A stretch of 64,000 nt of DNA from Neorhizobium huautlense (GTDB lineage Bacteria > Pseudomonadota > Alphaproteobacteria > Rhizobiales > Rhizobiaceae): NCBI RefSeq assembly GCF_030811685.1, contig NZ_JAUSRF010000004.1, positions 327,284 to 391,283 of the forward strand, read 5' to 3'. The notes under the pieces were generated by a model, which was not told the origin of the DNA, did no database searches, and saw nothing but the letters and a program-made list of their open reading frames with translations. Positions 56,250-64,000 of the stretch are shown one piece after another. Every line of letters begins with the position of its first letter. Within the stretch, counting starts at the first letter, position 1. The position numbers and the translations under genes were made by a program.

Positions 56250-56664
56250 TCATCCACGCCCTGAAAACCCGTGCCTACACTCGAAGTGTTCCATCGTGGA
56301 TACACCGGGAGGCGTCCCGGCGAGTTGGAGCCGGCGCTGGTGTTGGAGAAAAGACGTAAGTCTCCAGCAACAGGGTTCGCGGAAACTGGTTCTCCTCCGG
56401 CGACACGGGGGAAATGGAGAGGCCGTCAAACGTCTCTCTGTTTCTGAAGCCCGAAAGAAGCGCGCCGGGCGTGCCTGTGCGGCACACATGATCGCCAGTC
56501 GGTGGAAACACCGGGATGGCTTTCGCAGAGGAACCGAAGTCGCGGGCAAAAACCGTCGAACGGGGCACTGAGAGGTGTCAATTACTCACTAAATTACGAG
56601 GCAGCTTTCAGTGCCCCGACCACATAACCCGCCCATAACCCAAAATGGCCGCGGGTGTTTTTTT
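56250..56664 (+). ncRNA. Candidate structured non-coding RNA of about 400 nt
   Basis: The stretch contains several stems and ends in a clear intrinsic terminator on the plus strand. CGGGGCACTGA (56561-56571) and TCAGTGCCCCG (56608-56618) form a perfect 11-bp helix closing a 36-nt AT-rich loop. TGGAGA/TCTCCA (56344-56349/56361-56366) is a second hairpin, and GAGAG/CTCTC (about 56417-56438) a third. Small frames on both strands overlap it, with no ribosome binding sites. I compared it by eye with RNase P RNA, tmRNA (including the permuted alphaproteobacterial form with its ANDN-type tag), SRP RNA and 6S RNA and found no match. The 5' end and promoter are not determined. A small basic protein (56296-56571, GTG start) is the alternative. 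Confidence 0.45.
56627..56664 (+). terminator. Rho-independent terminator of the candidate RNA
   Basis: ACCCGC and GCGGGT pair, with an inner CCAT/ATGG stem, followed by GTTTTTTT on the plus strand. There is no annotated plus-strand gene upstream other than the candidate RNA, which is the main reason to believe in a transcript there. Confidence 0.8.
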
Positions 56665-56738
56665 GAAAATCGAAGATCACCAAGGGTGGACTCTGTCCTG
56701 TGTCCGGAGCGGTTCCCCGCTCCGGTTGGCCCGGCCGC

Positions 56739-57191
56739 TTAGCCGAGCTGCGCCTTGATCGCGCCCGATGCCTTGCCGAAATCCATCTGGCCGGCATAAC
56801 GCTCGCGCAGCGCCGCCATCACCTTGCCCATGTCCTTGATGCCGGAAGCACCGATCTCGGCGATGACGCCGGCAATGATTTCCGACACCTTCTCGTCGGA
56901 AAGCTGCTCCGGCATGAAAGTCTTGATGACGGCGATTTCCTCACGCTCTTGGCTGGCAAGTTCGGTGCGGCCGGCCTCGTCATAGATCTTGGCCGATTCT
57001 TCGCGCTGCTTGACCAGTTTCTGCAGGATCTGCAGGATTTCGTCTTCGCTCGTCTCGTCCTTGCCAGTGCCGCGATTGGCGATGTCGCGATCCTTGATCG
57101 CGGCCTGGATCAGGCGCACGGTCGAAAGGCGGCGCGTGTCCTTGGCCTTCATCGCTTCCTTCATGGCGGTGGAAAGCGTTTCGCGGATCAT
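56739..57191 (-). CDS. GatB/YqeY-domain protein
   Basis: 150 residues from MIRETLSTAMKEAMKAKDTR; AAGGAG is eight bases ahead, which decides the start. The full YqeY pattern is seen: RLSTVRLIQAAIKDRDIANR (about 20-39), ILQKLVKQREESAKIYDEAG (about 55-74), FMPEQLSDEKVSEIIAGVIA and MGKVMAALRERYAGQMDFGK. The domain matches the tail of the GatB subunit of tRNA amidotransferase and may bind tRNA; the role of the free form is unknown. A perfect 9-bp hairpin (56704-56725) follows the stop without a T-run. Confidence 0.93.
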   Translation of the reverse strand: MIRETLSTAMKEAMKAKDTRRLSTVRLIQAAIKDRDIANRGTGKDETSEDEILQILQKLVKQREESAKIYDEAGRTELASQEREEIAVIKTFMPEQLSDEKVSEIIAGVIAEIGASGIKDMGKVMAALRERYAGQMDFGKASGAIKAQLG

Positions 57192-57471
57192 GGTCTCACT
57201 CCTTAAAAGCCGTTTTCGGCTCAATATAATAATGTAACGCGTACATAGACGAGGCGAACCGCCCGTTCAATGAAATGATACGCGAATAAATACCGGATCG
57301 GGGCCCGCTGTCGGTTGACCACGAACCTCGGCTTCGATATTTTCCCGCACCTAGCACCCAATTGAACGAAGGTTTTCGCGCGAGCATTCGCGTGCCCCTT
57401 CCCCTGCGACCACAGTGATGGCCCTGCACTCTGCTAGAACACTCTGGCGGACACGGGCGGAGACGAACCGA

Positions 57472-58689
57472 ATGACCGCGACAGCCCCCTCGACCGCCCC
57501 ATGGACCACCAGCAAACCCACTGCCCTTCTCGTGCTTGCCGACGGCACCGTGATCGAAGGCACCGGCATCGGCGCCACCGGCAAGGTGACAGCGGAAGTC
57601 TGCTTCAACACGGCACTCACCGGTTATCAGGAAATCCTGACCGATCCGTCCTATCTCGGCCAAATCGTCACCTTCACCTTCCCGCATATCGGCAATATCG
57701 GCACCAATGACGAAGATATCGAAGACCTGACACCGGCAGCACGTCGCGGCGCTGTCGGCACCATCTTCAAGGCCGATATCACCGATCCGTCCAACTACCG
57801 GTCCGCAAAACATCTCGACGCATGGCTGAAGGCGCGCGGCGTCATCGGCCTGTCGGGCATCGATACGCGCGCACTCACCGCATGGATCCGTGAGAACGGC
57901 GCACCGAACGCCGTCATCGCCCATGACCCGAACGGCGTTTTCGACATCGAGGCACTGAAGGCCGAAGCCAAGGCCTGGGGCGGCCTTGTCGGCCTCGACC
58001 TCGCCAAGGAAGCCACGTCCGGCCAGTCTTCGCAGTGGACGCAGACACCGTGGGTCTGGAACGAGGAACTTTCCGATCTCGACCCGGCGGACGCGAAATA
58101 CCATGTCGTCTGCGTCGATTACGGCGTGAAGCGCAATATTCTGCGCCTGTTTGCCGGCCTCGACTGCAAGGTCACGGTGGTTCCGGCCAACACGTCCAGT
58201 GAAACGATCCTCGGACTCAACCCGGATGGCGTTTTCCTGTCGAACGGCCCGGGCGACCCGGCTGCGACCGGCGAATACGCCGTTCCGGTCATTCAGGACA
58301 TCGTGAAATCCGGCCTGCCGACCTTCGGCATCTGCCTCGGTCACCAGATGCTGGGTCTGGCGCTCGGCGCCACCACCGAAAAGATGCATCAGGGCCATCA
58401 CGGCGGCAACCATCCGGTCAAGGATCACACCACCGGCAAGGTGGAAATCGTGTCGATGAACCATGGTTTTGCCGTCTCGTCGGCATCGCTGCCGGATGGT
58501 GTCGAAGAAACCCACGTTTCGCTGTTCGACGGTTCGAACTGCGGCCTGCGCCTTGCCGGCAAGCCGGTCTTCTCGGTGCAGCACCACCCGGAAGCCTCGC
58601 CAGGCCCGCAGGACAGCCACTATCTCTTCCGCCGCTTCATCAACATGGTGCGCGAAAAGAAGGGCGAACCGGCGCTGGCCGAACGCTGA
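57472..58689 (+). CDS. carA: Carbamoyl-phosphate synthase small subunit CarA
   Basis: 405 residues from MTATAPSTAPWTTSKPTALL; GGAG precedes this ATG by about nine bases, so the frame start at 57415 is not used. The N-terminal CPSase domain has VCFNTALTGYQEILTDPSYL (about 41-60). The class I glutamine amidotransferase domain (about 205-390) has LSNGPGDPAATGEYA, the nucleophile Cys in GICLGHQMLGLALG (about 285) and the His-Glu pair in VQHHPEASPGPQDS. It supplies ammonia from glutamine to CarB for arginine and pyrimidine synthesis. carB is not adjacent, as is common in Alphaproteobacteria. A terminator-like hairpin follows. Confidence 0.98.
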   Translation: MTATAPSTAPWTTSKPTALLVLADGTVIEGTGIGATGKVTAEVCFNTALTGYQEILTDPSYLGQIVTFTFPHIGNIGTNDEDIEDLTPAARRGAVGTIFKADITDPSNYRSAKHLDAWLKARGVIGLSGIDTRALTAWIRENGAPNAVIAHDPNGVFDIEALKAEAKAWGGLVGLDLAKEATSGQSSQWTQTPWVWNEELSDLDPADAKYHVVCVDYGVKRNILRLFAGLDCKVTVVPANTSSETILGLNPDGVFLSNGPGDPAATGEYAVPVIQDIVKSGLPTFGICLGHQMLGLALGATTEKMHQGHHGGNHPVKDHTTGKVEIVSMNHGFAVSSASLPDGVEETHVSLFDGSNCGLRLAGKPVFSVQHHPEASPGPQDSHYLFRRFINMVREKKGEPALAER

Positions 58690-58739
58690 TCGGCACACGC
58701 AAAAATCCGCTTGACCTCAACCTTTGTTGAGGATGCACA

Positions 58740-58772
58740 AATGCCCCTGTTCACACGAGCAGGGGCATTTTT
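58740..58772 (+). terminator. Terminator-like hairpin after carA, overlapping the next gene's start
   Basis: AATGCCCCTG and CAGGGGCATT form a stem around TTCACACGAG, followed by TTTTC. It is 50 bp after carA and ends one base before the ATG of the ABM gene; a possible earlier ATG (58741) lies inside its left arm. Confidence 0.8.
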
Positions 58773-58773
58773 C

Positions 58774-59106
58774 ATGCACAACAATCAAAACCAGGTCATC
58801 CGCGTCAACCGGTTCTCGGTGCCATCAGACGGCCGCGACGAGTTCATGGCGCTGCTGGAACAGACACACGGTGTCATTCGCGCCCAGTCCGGCGTGATCG
58901 ACGAGATGATTTTGGAGCAGCAGGTGGCAGTGAACCTGTTCAGCGTTCTGGCGATCATCCGCTTCGAAGGAGAACATGTGCTGCAGCCGACCATTGCGGC
59001 GATCGCGCAGGCGGATCACGCAGCCGGCATTGATCGGCAAGGCCTGTCGCGCAGGCTCGGCATCGAGGCAGACATCGGCTTTTACCGCCACGCCGGCCCG
59101 AACTGA
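58774..59106 (+). CDS. Antibiotic biosynthesis monooxygenase (ABM)-fold protein
   Basis: 110 residues if it starts at MHNNQNQVIRVNRFSVP. An upstream ATG at 58741 (11 codons more) has GAGG about eight bases ahead and may be the real start, although it falls in the carA terminator hairpin. The dimeric ferredoxin-like ABM pattern is visible: VIRVNRFSVPSDGRDEFMAL, a helix with QTHGVIRAQSGVIDEMILEQ, and ADIGFYRHAG at the end. Members range from quinol monooxygenases to haem-degrading enzymes; nothing here identifies the substrate. It converges on a MATE pump gene 21 bp away. Confidence 0.75.
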   Translation: MHNNQNQVIRVNRFSVPSDGRDEFMALLEQTHGVIRAQSGVIDEMILEQQVAVNLFSVLAIIRFEGEHVLQPTIAAIAQADHAAGIDRQGLSRRLGIEADIGFYRHAGPN

Positions 59107-59127
59107 CGGGACCGGCGCGAGCCAACG

Positions 59128-60528
59128 TCAGATAGACGTCTTGTTGCGCACCAGCAGCCAGAAGCGCCCGCAGAGAAAGACCGCGGCGGCGACAAGACCG
59201 AGCACGAAACCGATCCAGACCCCTTCGCCGCGCAGACCGAGCGGGAATGCGAGCACCCAGGCGCACACGAAACCAATCGGCCAATAGGCGATCAGCGCCA
59301 GGATCATTGGGATGGTCGTGTCTTTGAGACCACGCAGGATCCCGGCGCCGACCGCCTGCAGACCGTCAACGAGCTGAAACACGCCGGCGAGCATGATCAG
59401 CGGTGCAGCAAGGCTCAGCACCGTTTCGGCGTCGGCCTGGGTCGTATCGAGGAACAGACCACCAAAAAATCTTGGCAAACCGATGAAAAGAATGCTGCCG
59501 ATCGTCGTGAACACCACCCCGACAACCAGAGCGGCCACACCGGCGCGCCGCACGCCCTGCATGTCACGGCGGCCATGCGCCAGCCCCACGCGAACGGTGG
59601 CGACCTGCGCCAAGCCGAGCGGGATCATGAAGGCGATGGAGGCCAGCTGCAGCGCGATGCCGTGGGCGGCCAGTTCCAGCTTGCCGATCATGCCCATCAA
59701 AAGCGCCGCTGCGCCAAACAGGCTGGTTTCGGCGAGAATGGTAAAACTGATCGGCAGGCCGAGCACGAAAACCTCGCGGATCATGCCCCAGTCCGGTCGC
59801 CAGAAACGCACGAAAATCTCGTAGGCGCGGGTATCCCGCAGGACCTGAATGTAGACGACGATGATGACGAAACCCGTCAGGTTGGCGCAGACGGCGGCAA
59901 TCGCCGCGCCATGCAGGCCAAGCTGAGGCGCACCGAAATGGCCGAAGATCAGGAGATAGGCCACGATCAGATTGATGAAGAACATGCCGAGCGTGACGAA
60001 CAGCACCATGCCGCCCTTTTCCAGCCCCGTCACGAAGGCGCGAAGCGCGAAAAAGCCGAGTGCCGGAAAAATGCCCCACATGGCGGTGCGCAGATAACTC
60101 TGGGCGGTGGCGGCGACATCCGGCTCCTGCCCCAGCTTCAGGAGCAGGGGCTCGGAAAACCAGAGGATCGGCGAGACCAGCACGCAATAGGCCAGCACCA
60201 CCCAGAGCCCCATGCGCACCGAACGACGCACGCCGGTCGTATCACCGTGGCCGAGCGCCTGCGCCACCATCGGCACGATCGCGCTGGTAAAGCCGCTGCC
60301 GAAGATGAAGGTGATGAAATAGAGCTGCGTGGCGATAACCACGGAGGCAAGCTCCGTCGTACCGAGCCAGCCGACTAGGATGACGTCCGTCGTGTGGATC
60401 GCGACCTGTGCCAGCTGTGCACCGACCAGCGGAACACCCAGCATCAGCGTGGCACGCATATGCGTGAACCACGAATTGTCGATCCCTTTTTCGGGCGTCG
60501 TTTCAGGGCGCGCCGCTGCGACAGACAT
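59128..60528 (-). CDS. MATE-family multidrug efflux pump (NorM-like)
   Basis: 466 residues, about 12 membrane helices in two related halves; GGAGG is seven bases ahead of the ATG. The first half has LMLGVPLVGAQLAQVAIHTT, VDVILVGWLGTTELASV-like TDVILVGWLGTTELASVVIA and MVAQALGHGDTTGVRRSVRM. The second half has GLPISFTILAETSLFGAAAL, IALQLASIAFMIPLGLAQVA and RVGLAHGRRDMQGVRRAGVA. Such pumps export cationic drugs in exchange for Na+ or H+. No regulator is adjacent. Confidence 0.93.
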   Translation of the reverse strand: MSVAAARPETTPEKGIDNSWFTHMRATLMLGVPLVGAQLAQVAIHTTDVILVGWLGTTELASVVIATQLYFITFIFGSGFTSAIVPMVAQALGHGDTTGVRRSVRMGLWVVLAYCVLVSPILWFSEPLLLKLGQEPDVAATAQSYLRTAMWGIFPALGFFALRAFVTGLEKGGMVLFVTLGMFFINLIVAYLLIFGHFGAPQLGLHGAAIAAVCANLTGFVIIVVYIQVLRDTRAYEIFVRFWRPDWGMIREVFVLGLPISFTILAETSLFGAAALLMGMIGKLELAAHGIALQLASIAFMIPLGLAQVATVRVGLAHGRRDMQGVRRAGVAALVVGVVFTTIGSILFIGLPRFFGGLFLDTTQADAETVLSLAAPLIMLAGVFQLVDGLQAVGAGILRGLKDTTIPMILALIAYWPIGFVCAWVLAFPLGLRGEGVWIGFVLGLVAAAVFLCGRFWLLVRNKTSI

Positions 60529-60743
60529 TTTGACCTCCTAAAGGAAAACGCCGCTTCCAAGTCTGGAGAGCGGCGATGTGCCCTCGCCATAGACCAGCGG
60601 GCGCACCACGGCAACCCTGGGCGACGACCGAGCAGAATTTTTGGTCGATGGCTTCAATTGTGTTGAACAGTGGTCGACTTGTGGCGCGGTGCACCTCGAC
60701 AACAGTGCGTTTTTCATTTCACAAAAGACGCAACTGAACGGGG

Positions 60744-61229
60744 ATGGATATGCTGGAACTTCTTCTCAAGGGCGCGGTCATCGGTTTTGGCGCAACTCTC
60801 CTGATGGATATCTGGGCTTTTGCCCTGCACTTTCTGCTCGGCGAAGCAAAACCCAACTGGGCGCCCGGCGGCCGCTGGTTTTACCATCTCGGGCGCGGAA
60901 AAGTCTTTCACGAGGATATCGGCAAGGCCGAACCCTACGCTCACGAAAACGCCCTCGGCTGGGTCGGGCATTATGCCGTTGGCATCTTCTACGGCATCAT
61001 TCTGGCCGTGCTGGTCGGCGCGGAGTGGTTTACCGGCCCGACCTTCATACCCGCATGGTTGCTCGGCATCGTCACGATTGGCGCGGGCTGGTTCCTCATG
61101 CAACCCGGCATGGGACTTGGATGGGCCGCCTCGAAGACGGCCAATCCCGCAAAAGTAAGGCTGATGAATTTTGCCGCCCACACGATCTTCGCGATCGGGC
61201 TTTACGGCACGGCACTACTGCTGATGTGA
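60744..61229 (+). CDS. DUF2938-family membrane protein
   Basis: 161 residues with four hydrophobic segments (about 7-30, 75-95, 103-121, 137-158). The family block GWVGHYAVGIFYGIILAVLV (about 73-92) and the later GWFLMQPGMGLGWAASKTAN with the end NFAAHTIFAIGLYGTALLL match DUF2938 integral membrane proteins of unknown function. There is a conserved His in WVGHY and another in AAHT. Single-gene unit convergent with a metallopeptidase gene 3 bp away. Confidence 0.85.
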   Translation: MDMLELLLKGAVIGFGATLLMDIWAFALHFLLGEAKPNWAPGGRWFYHLGRGKVFHEDIGKAEPYAHENALGWVGHYAVGIFYGIILAVLVGAEWFTGPTFIPAWLLGIVTIGAGWFLMQPGMGLGWAASKTANPAKVRLMNFAAHTIFAIGLYGTALLLM

Positions 61230-61232
61230 CGA

Positions 61233-62126
61233 TCAGACTTCGCCGGAGAACGTATCGCAGCTTTTGATATCGCCGCTGTCGAAACCGCGCTTGAACCATT
61301 TCATCCGTTGCGCCGACGTACCGTGATTGAAACTGTCAGGCACGACATAACCCTGACTGCGTTTCTGCAGCGTATCGTCGCCGATCTGCTGGGCCGCATT
61401 CAGCGCCTCTTCCAGATCACCGCGCTCCAGAATGCCCTGCTGCTCGGTATATTTGCCCCAGACACCAGCAAAACAATCGGCCTGCAGCTCGACCCGCACC
61501 GACATGCGGTTGGCCTCGACCTCGCTCATGCGCTGGCGCGCCTGATTGAACTTTGGCAGCACGCCCAACAGGTTCTGCACATGGTGACCGACTTCATGCG
61601 CCACGACATAAGCCTCGGCAAAATCGCCGGATGCGCCAAAACGCTGATCGAGTTCGCGGAAGAAATCCGTATCGAGATAAACCTTGCGGTCACTCGGGCA
61701 ATAGAACGGTCCGGTCGCCGATGACGCAGTCCCGCAAGCAGAATTGGTGCCGCCGGAAAACATCACCAGGGTCGGCGGCTGATAACGCTCCCCGGCCTGC
61801 TGGAAGATGGTCGTCCACGTATCCTCGGTGTCCGCCAGAACGGTGCGGACAAACTGGCTCATTTCATCGTTGGCGGGTGTACGGCGTTGGTCGCTCTGCT
61901 CATACCCGCTCCCGCCACCCATGATGTCGCCGCCGGAAAGCAGCGTCAGCGGATTGATACCCGTCAACCAGCAAATCCCCAGAATAAGCACGAGGCCGCC
62001 GATACCGATGCCGCCTCCCCCGCGCCCGCCACCGCCGATCGGGATGCGAAAGCCACCGCCACCCATGGAGCCGCCACCGCGTCGATCCTCGACATTGTCC
62101 GATTGGCGCCGACCTCTCCACTGCAT
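61233..62126 (-). CDS. ypfJ: Neutral zinc metallopeptidase, YpfJ/COG2321 type
   Basis: 297 residues; AGGAG precedes the ATG. A Gly-rich cytoplasmic N-terminus (MQWRGRRQSDNVEDRRGGGS) leads to one membrane helix (about 42-60, GIGGLVLILGICWLTGINPL). The periplasmic peptidase domain has the family start VRTVLADTEDTWTTIFQQAG and zinc motif HExxH in YVVAHEVGHHVQNLLGVLPK (about 170-189). QADCFAGVWGKYTEQQGIL carries the third ligand. A hybrid of membrane anchor and HExxH domain is usual for this family, whose substrate is unknown. Confidence 0.93.
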   Translation of the reverse strand: MQWRGRRQSDNVEDRRGGGSMGGGGFRIPIGGGGRGGGGIGIGGLVLILGICWLTGINPLTLLSGGDIMGGGSGYEQSDQRRTPANDEMSQFVRTVLADTEDTWTTIFQQAGERYQPPTLVMFSGGTNSACGTASSATGPFYCPSDRKVYLDTDFFRELDQRFGASGDFAEAYVVAHEVGHHVQNLLGVLPKFNQARQRMSEVEANRMSVRVELQADCFAGVWGKYTEQQGILERGDLEEALNAAQQIGDDTLQKRSQGYVVPDSFNHGTSAQRMKWFKRGFDSGDIKSCDTFSGEV

Positions 62127-62445
62127 GACATGCTCTCCTAAGCGACAGTTTTCACAGCAAATATAGATCAGCGGCGCCGGAAATCCACGGCATCGCTACA
62201 TGCTTTTGTCGCCACACAGGCACAACCAAAAACAACGCATGAATAAAAAACACACCAAATACCATAAGCACAACCACAGGAAGGTCAGCTCCAGATAATA
62301 CATTTCAAGAATTAAGAACATTCGGCACATCACCAAATGAATACACGTGATCACATTTAGAAATATGCTTGGATTCACGAAGTAATAACCATGAACAGCT
62401 ATCCATTGCGCACCATGCCTCACCATTTCAAAAGGGAATATTCCG
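62127..62445. other. AT-rich spacer upstream of the chemoreceptor gene
   Basis: 319 bp that is clearly richer in A and T than the rest of the window from about 62210 to 62400. It should hold the chemoreceptor promoter and the start of the divergent ypfJ transcript. I see no gene; the minus-strand frame 62196-62588 has a strange Cys/Leu-rich composition and overlaps the chemoreceptor start. Confidence 0.5.
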
Positions 62446-63891
62446 ATGTCGTTTTTCGGTGGCAAACAAAGCGCGAATACTAAGCAGATCGAAGAGCGCC
62501 TGGCCGCAGTCAGCGAACGCTCAGAATTGCTCGATGAAGCCTGCGGCATCGGCCTTTGGGAAGCTGTCCTTGTCGATGGCGACGCCATGCATCCGCAGAG
62601 CCGCTGGACATGGTCTGCAGAATTTCGCCGGATGATCGGTTATGAACACGCTGCGGATTTCCCCAACGTCGTGCACTCCTGGTCCGACAAGCTGCATCCC
62701 GATGATGTCCAGCCGACCTTCGCCGCTTTTGCCGGCCACCTGACCGACAAGACCGGCCGCGCCCGCTACCGCGTCAATTATCGTCTCAAGATGCGTGACG
62801 GCTCCTATCGCTGGTTCCGCGCCACCGGCGGCTGCCGCCACCAGGCCGATGGTAAAACCATTCGCGCCTGCGGATCCTTGACCGATGTCCACGAGCAGAT
62901 CCTGCTGGAACAGAAAACCGCCCGTGAGGCCGCCGAGGACAAGATCGCCATCGACAGCCTGCTGAAGGGCCTGTCGGCACTGGCGAGCGGCGACCTGACC
63001 TTCCGCATCAATGCAGAACTGTCGGAAAAGACCCGCCTCCTGAAGGACGACTACAATCGCGCCGTCCGCACCGTGCAGACCATGGTCGCCTCCGTTGCCC
63101 ACGCGACGCAGAGCATGCACGGTACCGCCTCGGAAATCAGCCACGCTTCCGATGATCTCGCCACGCGCACCGAACGACAGGCCGCAGCACTGGAAGAAAC
63201 CGCCTCGGCCATCGACCAGATCACCTCGACGGTCGGCAAGACGGCATCCGGCTCCAAGCAGGCCGCATCACTGACCCTTTCCGCCCGTCAGATCGCCGAA
63301 ACCTCGACATCGGTCGTCGCAAGCACCGTCAATGCCATGTCGCAGATCGAGGAATCCTCGCAGCAGGTCGGCAAGATCATCGGCGTCATCGATGAAATCG
63401 CTTTCCAGACCAATCTGCTCGCCCTCAATGCAGGCGTAGAAGCCGCCCGTGCCGGCGAGGCAGGACGTGGTTTTGCCGTCGTCGCCCAGGAAGTGCGCGA
63501 ACTGGCCCAGCGTTCCGCCAATGCCGCGAAGGAAATCAAGACGCTGATCGACACCTCGTCGCGTCAGGTCACGGAGGGTGTCGCCCTTGTCGACCAGACT
63601 GGTGAAGTGTTGCGCAACATTTCCAACCAGATCAACGAGATCAACACCGTCGTCAGCGACATCGCCTATTCCACGCAGGAACAGTCGACCGGTCTGCAGC
63701 AGATCAACACGGCCATCAACCAGATGGACCAGATGACCCAGCAGAATGCAGCCATGGTCGAGGAAACCACGGCATCAAGCCACGGCCTCGTCAAGGAAGC
63801 GCAGGAGTTGTCGCAGCTGATCGCAAAATTCAATTTCGCCGACGAAGCGGCAAAATGTTCATACCAGCCGGCACATCGACGCGCCGCCTGA
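62446..63891 (+). CDS. Soluble PAS-domain methyl-accepting chemotaxis protein
   Basis: 481 residues; AAGGGA lies about nine bases ahead. No membrane helix or signal peptide. PAS domain (about 25-150, with EACGIGLWEAVLVDGDAMHP and RYRVNYRLKMRDGSYRWFRA); a HAMP-like linker (about 165-220, with LLKGLSALASGDLTFRINAE); then the MCP signalling domain with the hairpin tip IGVIDEIAFQTNLLALNAGV followed by EAARAGEAGRGFAVVAQEVR. A cytoplasmic PAS chemoreceptor should sense an internal cue such as redox or energy state, or bind haem or flavin. The last residues have no clear CheR-docking pentapeptide. Confidence 0.94.
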   Translation: MSFFGGKQSANTKQIEERLAAVSERSELLDEACGIGLWEAVLVDGDAMHPQSRWTWSAEFRRMIGYEHAADFPNVVHSWSDKLHPDDVQPTFAAFAGHLTDKTGRARYRVNYRLKMRDGSYRWFRATGGCRHQADGKTIRACGSLTDVHEQILLEQKTAREAAEDKIAIDSLLKGLSALASGDLTFRINAELSEKTRLLKDDYNRAVRTVQTMVASVAHATQSMHGTASEISHASDDLATRTERQAAALEETASAIDQITSTVGKTASGSKQAASLTLSARQIAETSTSVVASTVNAMSQIEESSQQVGKIIGVIDEIAFQTNLLALNAGVEAARAGEAGRGFAVVAQEVRELAQRSANAAKEIKTLIDTSSRQVTEGVALVDQTGEVLRNISNQINEINTVVSDIAYSTQEQSTGLQQINTAINQMDQMTQQNAAMVEETTASSHGLVKEAQELSQLIAKFNFADEAAKCSYQPAHRRAA

Positions 63892-63913
63892 TTTTGTTAC
63901 CCACAAAGTCACG

Positions 63914-63970
63914 ACCTCCACCAGAGGTGGAGGTTTGAAACGCTGCGCTTGAACCGCTAGAAGCGGTTTT
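63914..63970 (+). terminator. Two tandem terminator-like hairpins after the chemoreceptor gene
   Basis: ACCTCCACC/GGTGGAGGT (63914-63934) and AACCGCT/AGCGGTT followed by TT (63952-63970), each with a 3-nt AGA loop. The window ends 30 bp later. Confidence 0.7.
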
Positions 63971-64000
63971 GCTAGGTGTTAGTAGCTACGATTAAAGAGG

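Noticed and set aside
56296..56571. Small basic protein read from a GTG
   Set aside because: No ribosome binding site, Arg/Trp/Cys-rich composition and overlap with strong RNA stems; kept only as an alternative to the RNA candidate.
56250..56664. tmRNA, RNase P RNA or SRP RNA in the yqeY spacer
   Set aside because: The conserved tag-coding stretch, the GAGGAAAGTCCGGGC-type core of RNase P RNA and the SRP apical loop are all absent.

Overview
The window looks like chromosomal DNA of a member of the Rhizobiaceae (Rhizobium/Agrobacterium group of Alphaproteobacteria). I base this on the family make-up, not on a database search. Housekeeping genes rpoD, dnaG, a GatB/YqeY gene and carA lie close together. 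There is a dctB-dctD/dctA C4-dicarboxylate locus with a -24/-12 promoter, many solute-binding ABC importers with their own LacI, IclR and LysR regulators, several c-di-GMP enzymes, a soluble chemoreceptor, and RIME-like palindromic repeats between genes. GC content is high and genes are tightly packed, often with ATGA or TGATG overlaps.

Layout. 1-4.5 kb: the end of a type I secretion operon (TolC-like outer membrane protein, ABC exporter, HlyD-like adaptor). 5-8.2 kb: two divergent c-di-GMP genes, an EAL protein and a PAS-GGDEF-EAL protein. 8.2-17.3 kb: a ferric-iron-type ABC importer whose permease and ATPase genes (8.5-11.2 kb) are separated from the binding-protein gene (16.3-17.3 kb) by a LysR/YeiH pair and a TauABC/SsuABC-type importer; a barstar-like gene is translationally coupled to the iron ATPase. 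17.4-20.9 kb: an FtsK translocase without membrane segments. 21-25.9 kb: dctD, dctB, dctA. 26-29.4 kb: a flavin reductase-like protein, an acetyltransferase, a single-domain response regulator, ureidoglycine aminohydrolase and small proteins. 29.6-35.8 kb: a calcineurin-like phosphoesterase coupled to an Ugp/Mal-type ABC importer, with a convergent LacI regulator. 36-39 kb: a SIMPL-domain protein, a tRNA with CAU anticodon and two unrecognised genes. 39.3-45.9 kb: an oligogalacturonide-type importer with a GH88/GH105-like hydrolase and a divergent IclR regulator. 46-50.9 kb: small exported proteins, YjbQ, a polysaccharide deacetylase, a DUF930 protein, a TetR/SMR efflux pair and a toxin-antitoxin pair whose PIN toxin is frameshifted. 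50.9-58.7 kb: rpoD, dnaG, a 1.3-kb spacer with a repeat and a candidate structured RNA, YqeY and carA. 58.7-64 kb: an ABM-fold protein, a MATE pump, a DUF2938 protein, a YpfJ-type metallopeptidase and a soluble PAS chemoreceptor.

The window reads mainly as a nutrient-scavenging and surface-behaviour region set around core genes. Plant-derived substrates are suggested by dicarboxylates, pectin fragments, ureides and possibly sulfonates and phosphodiesters. The least explained items are the roughly 400-nt RNA candidate at 56.25-56.66 kb, the barstar-iron transporter coupling, the phosphoesterase-ABC operon and the membrane-less FtsK.
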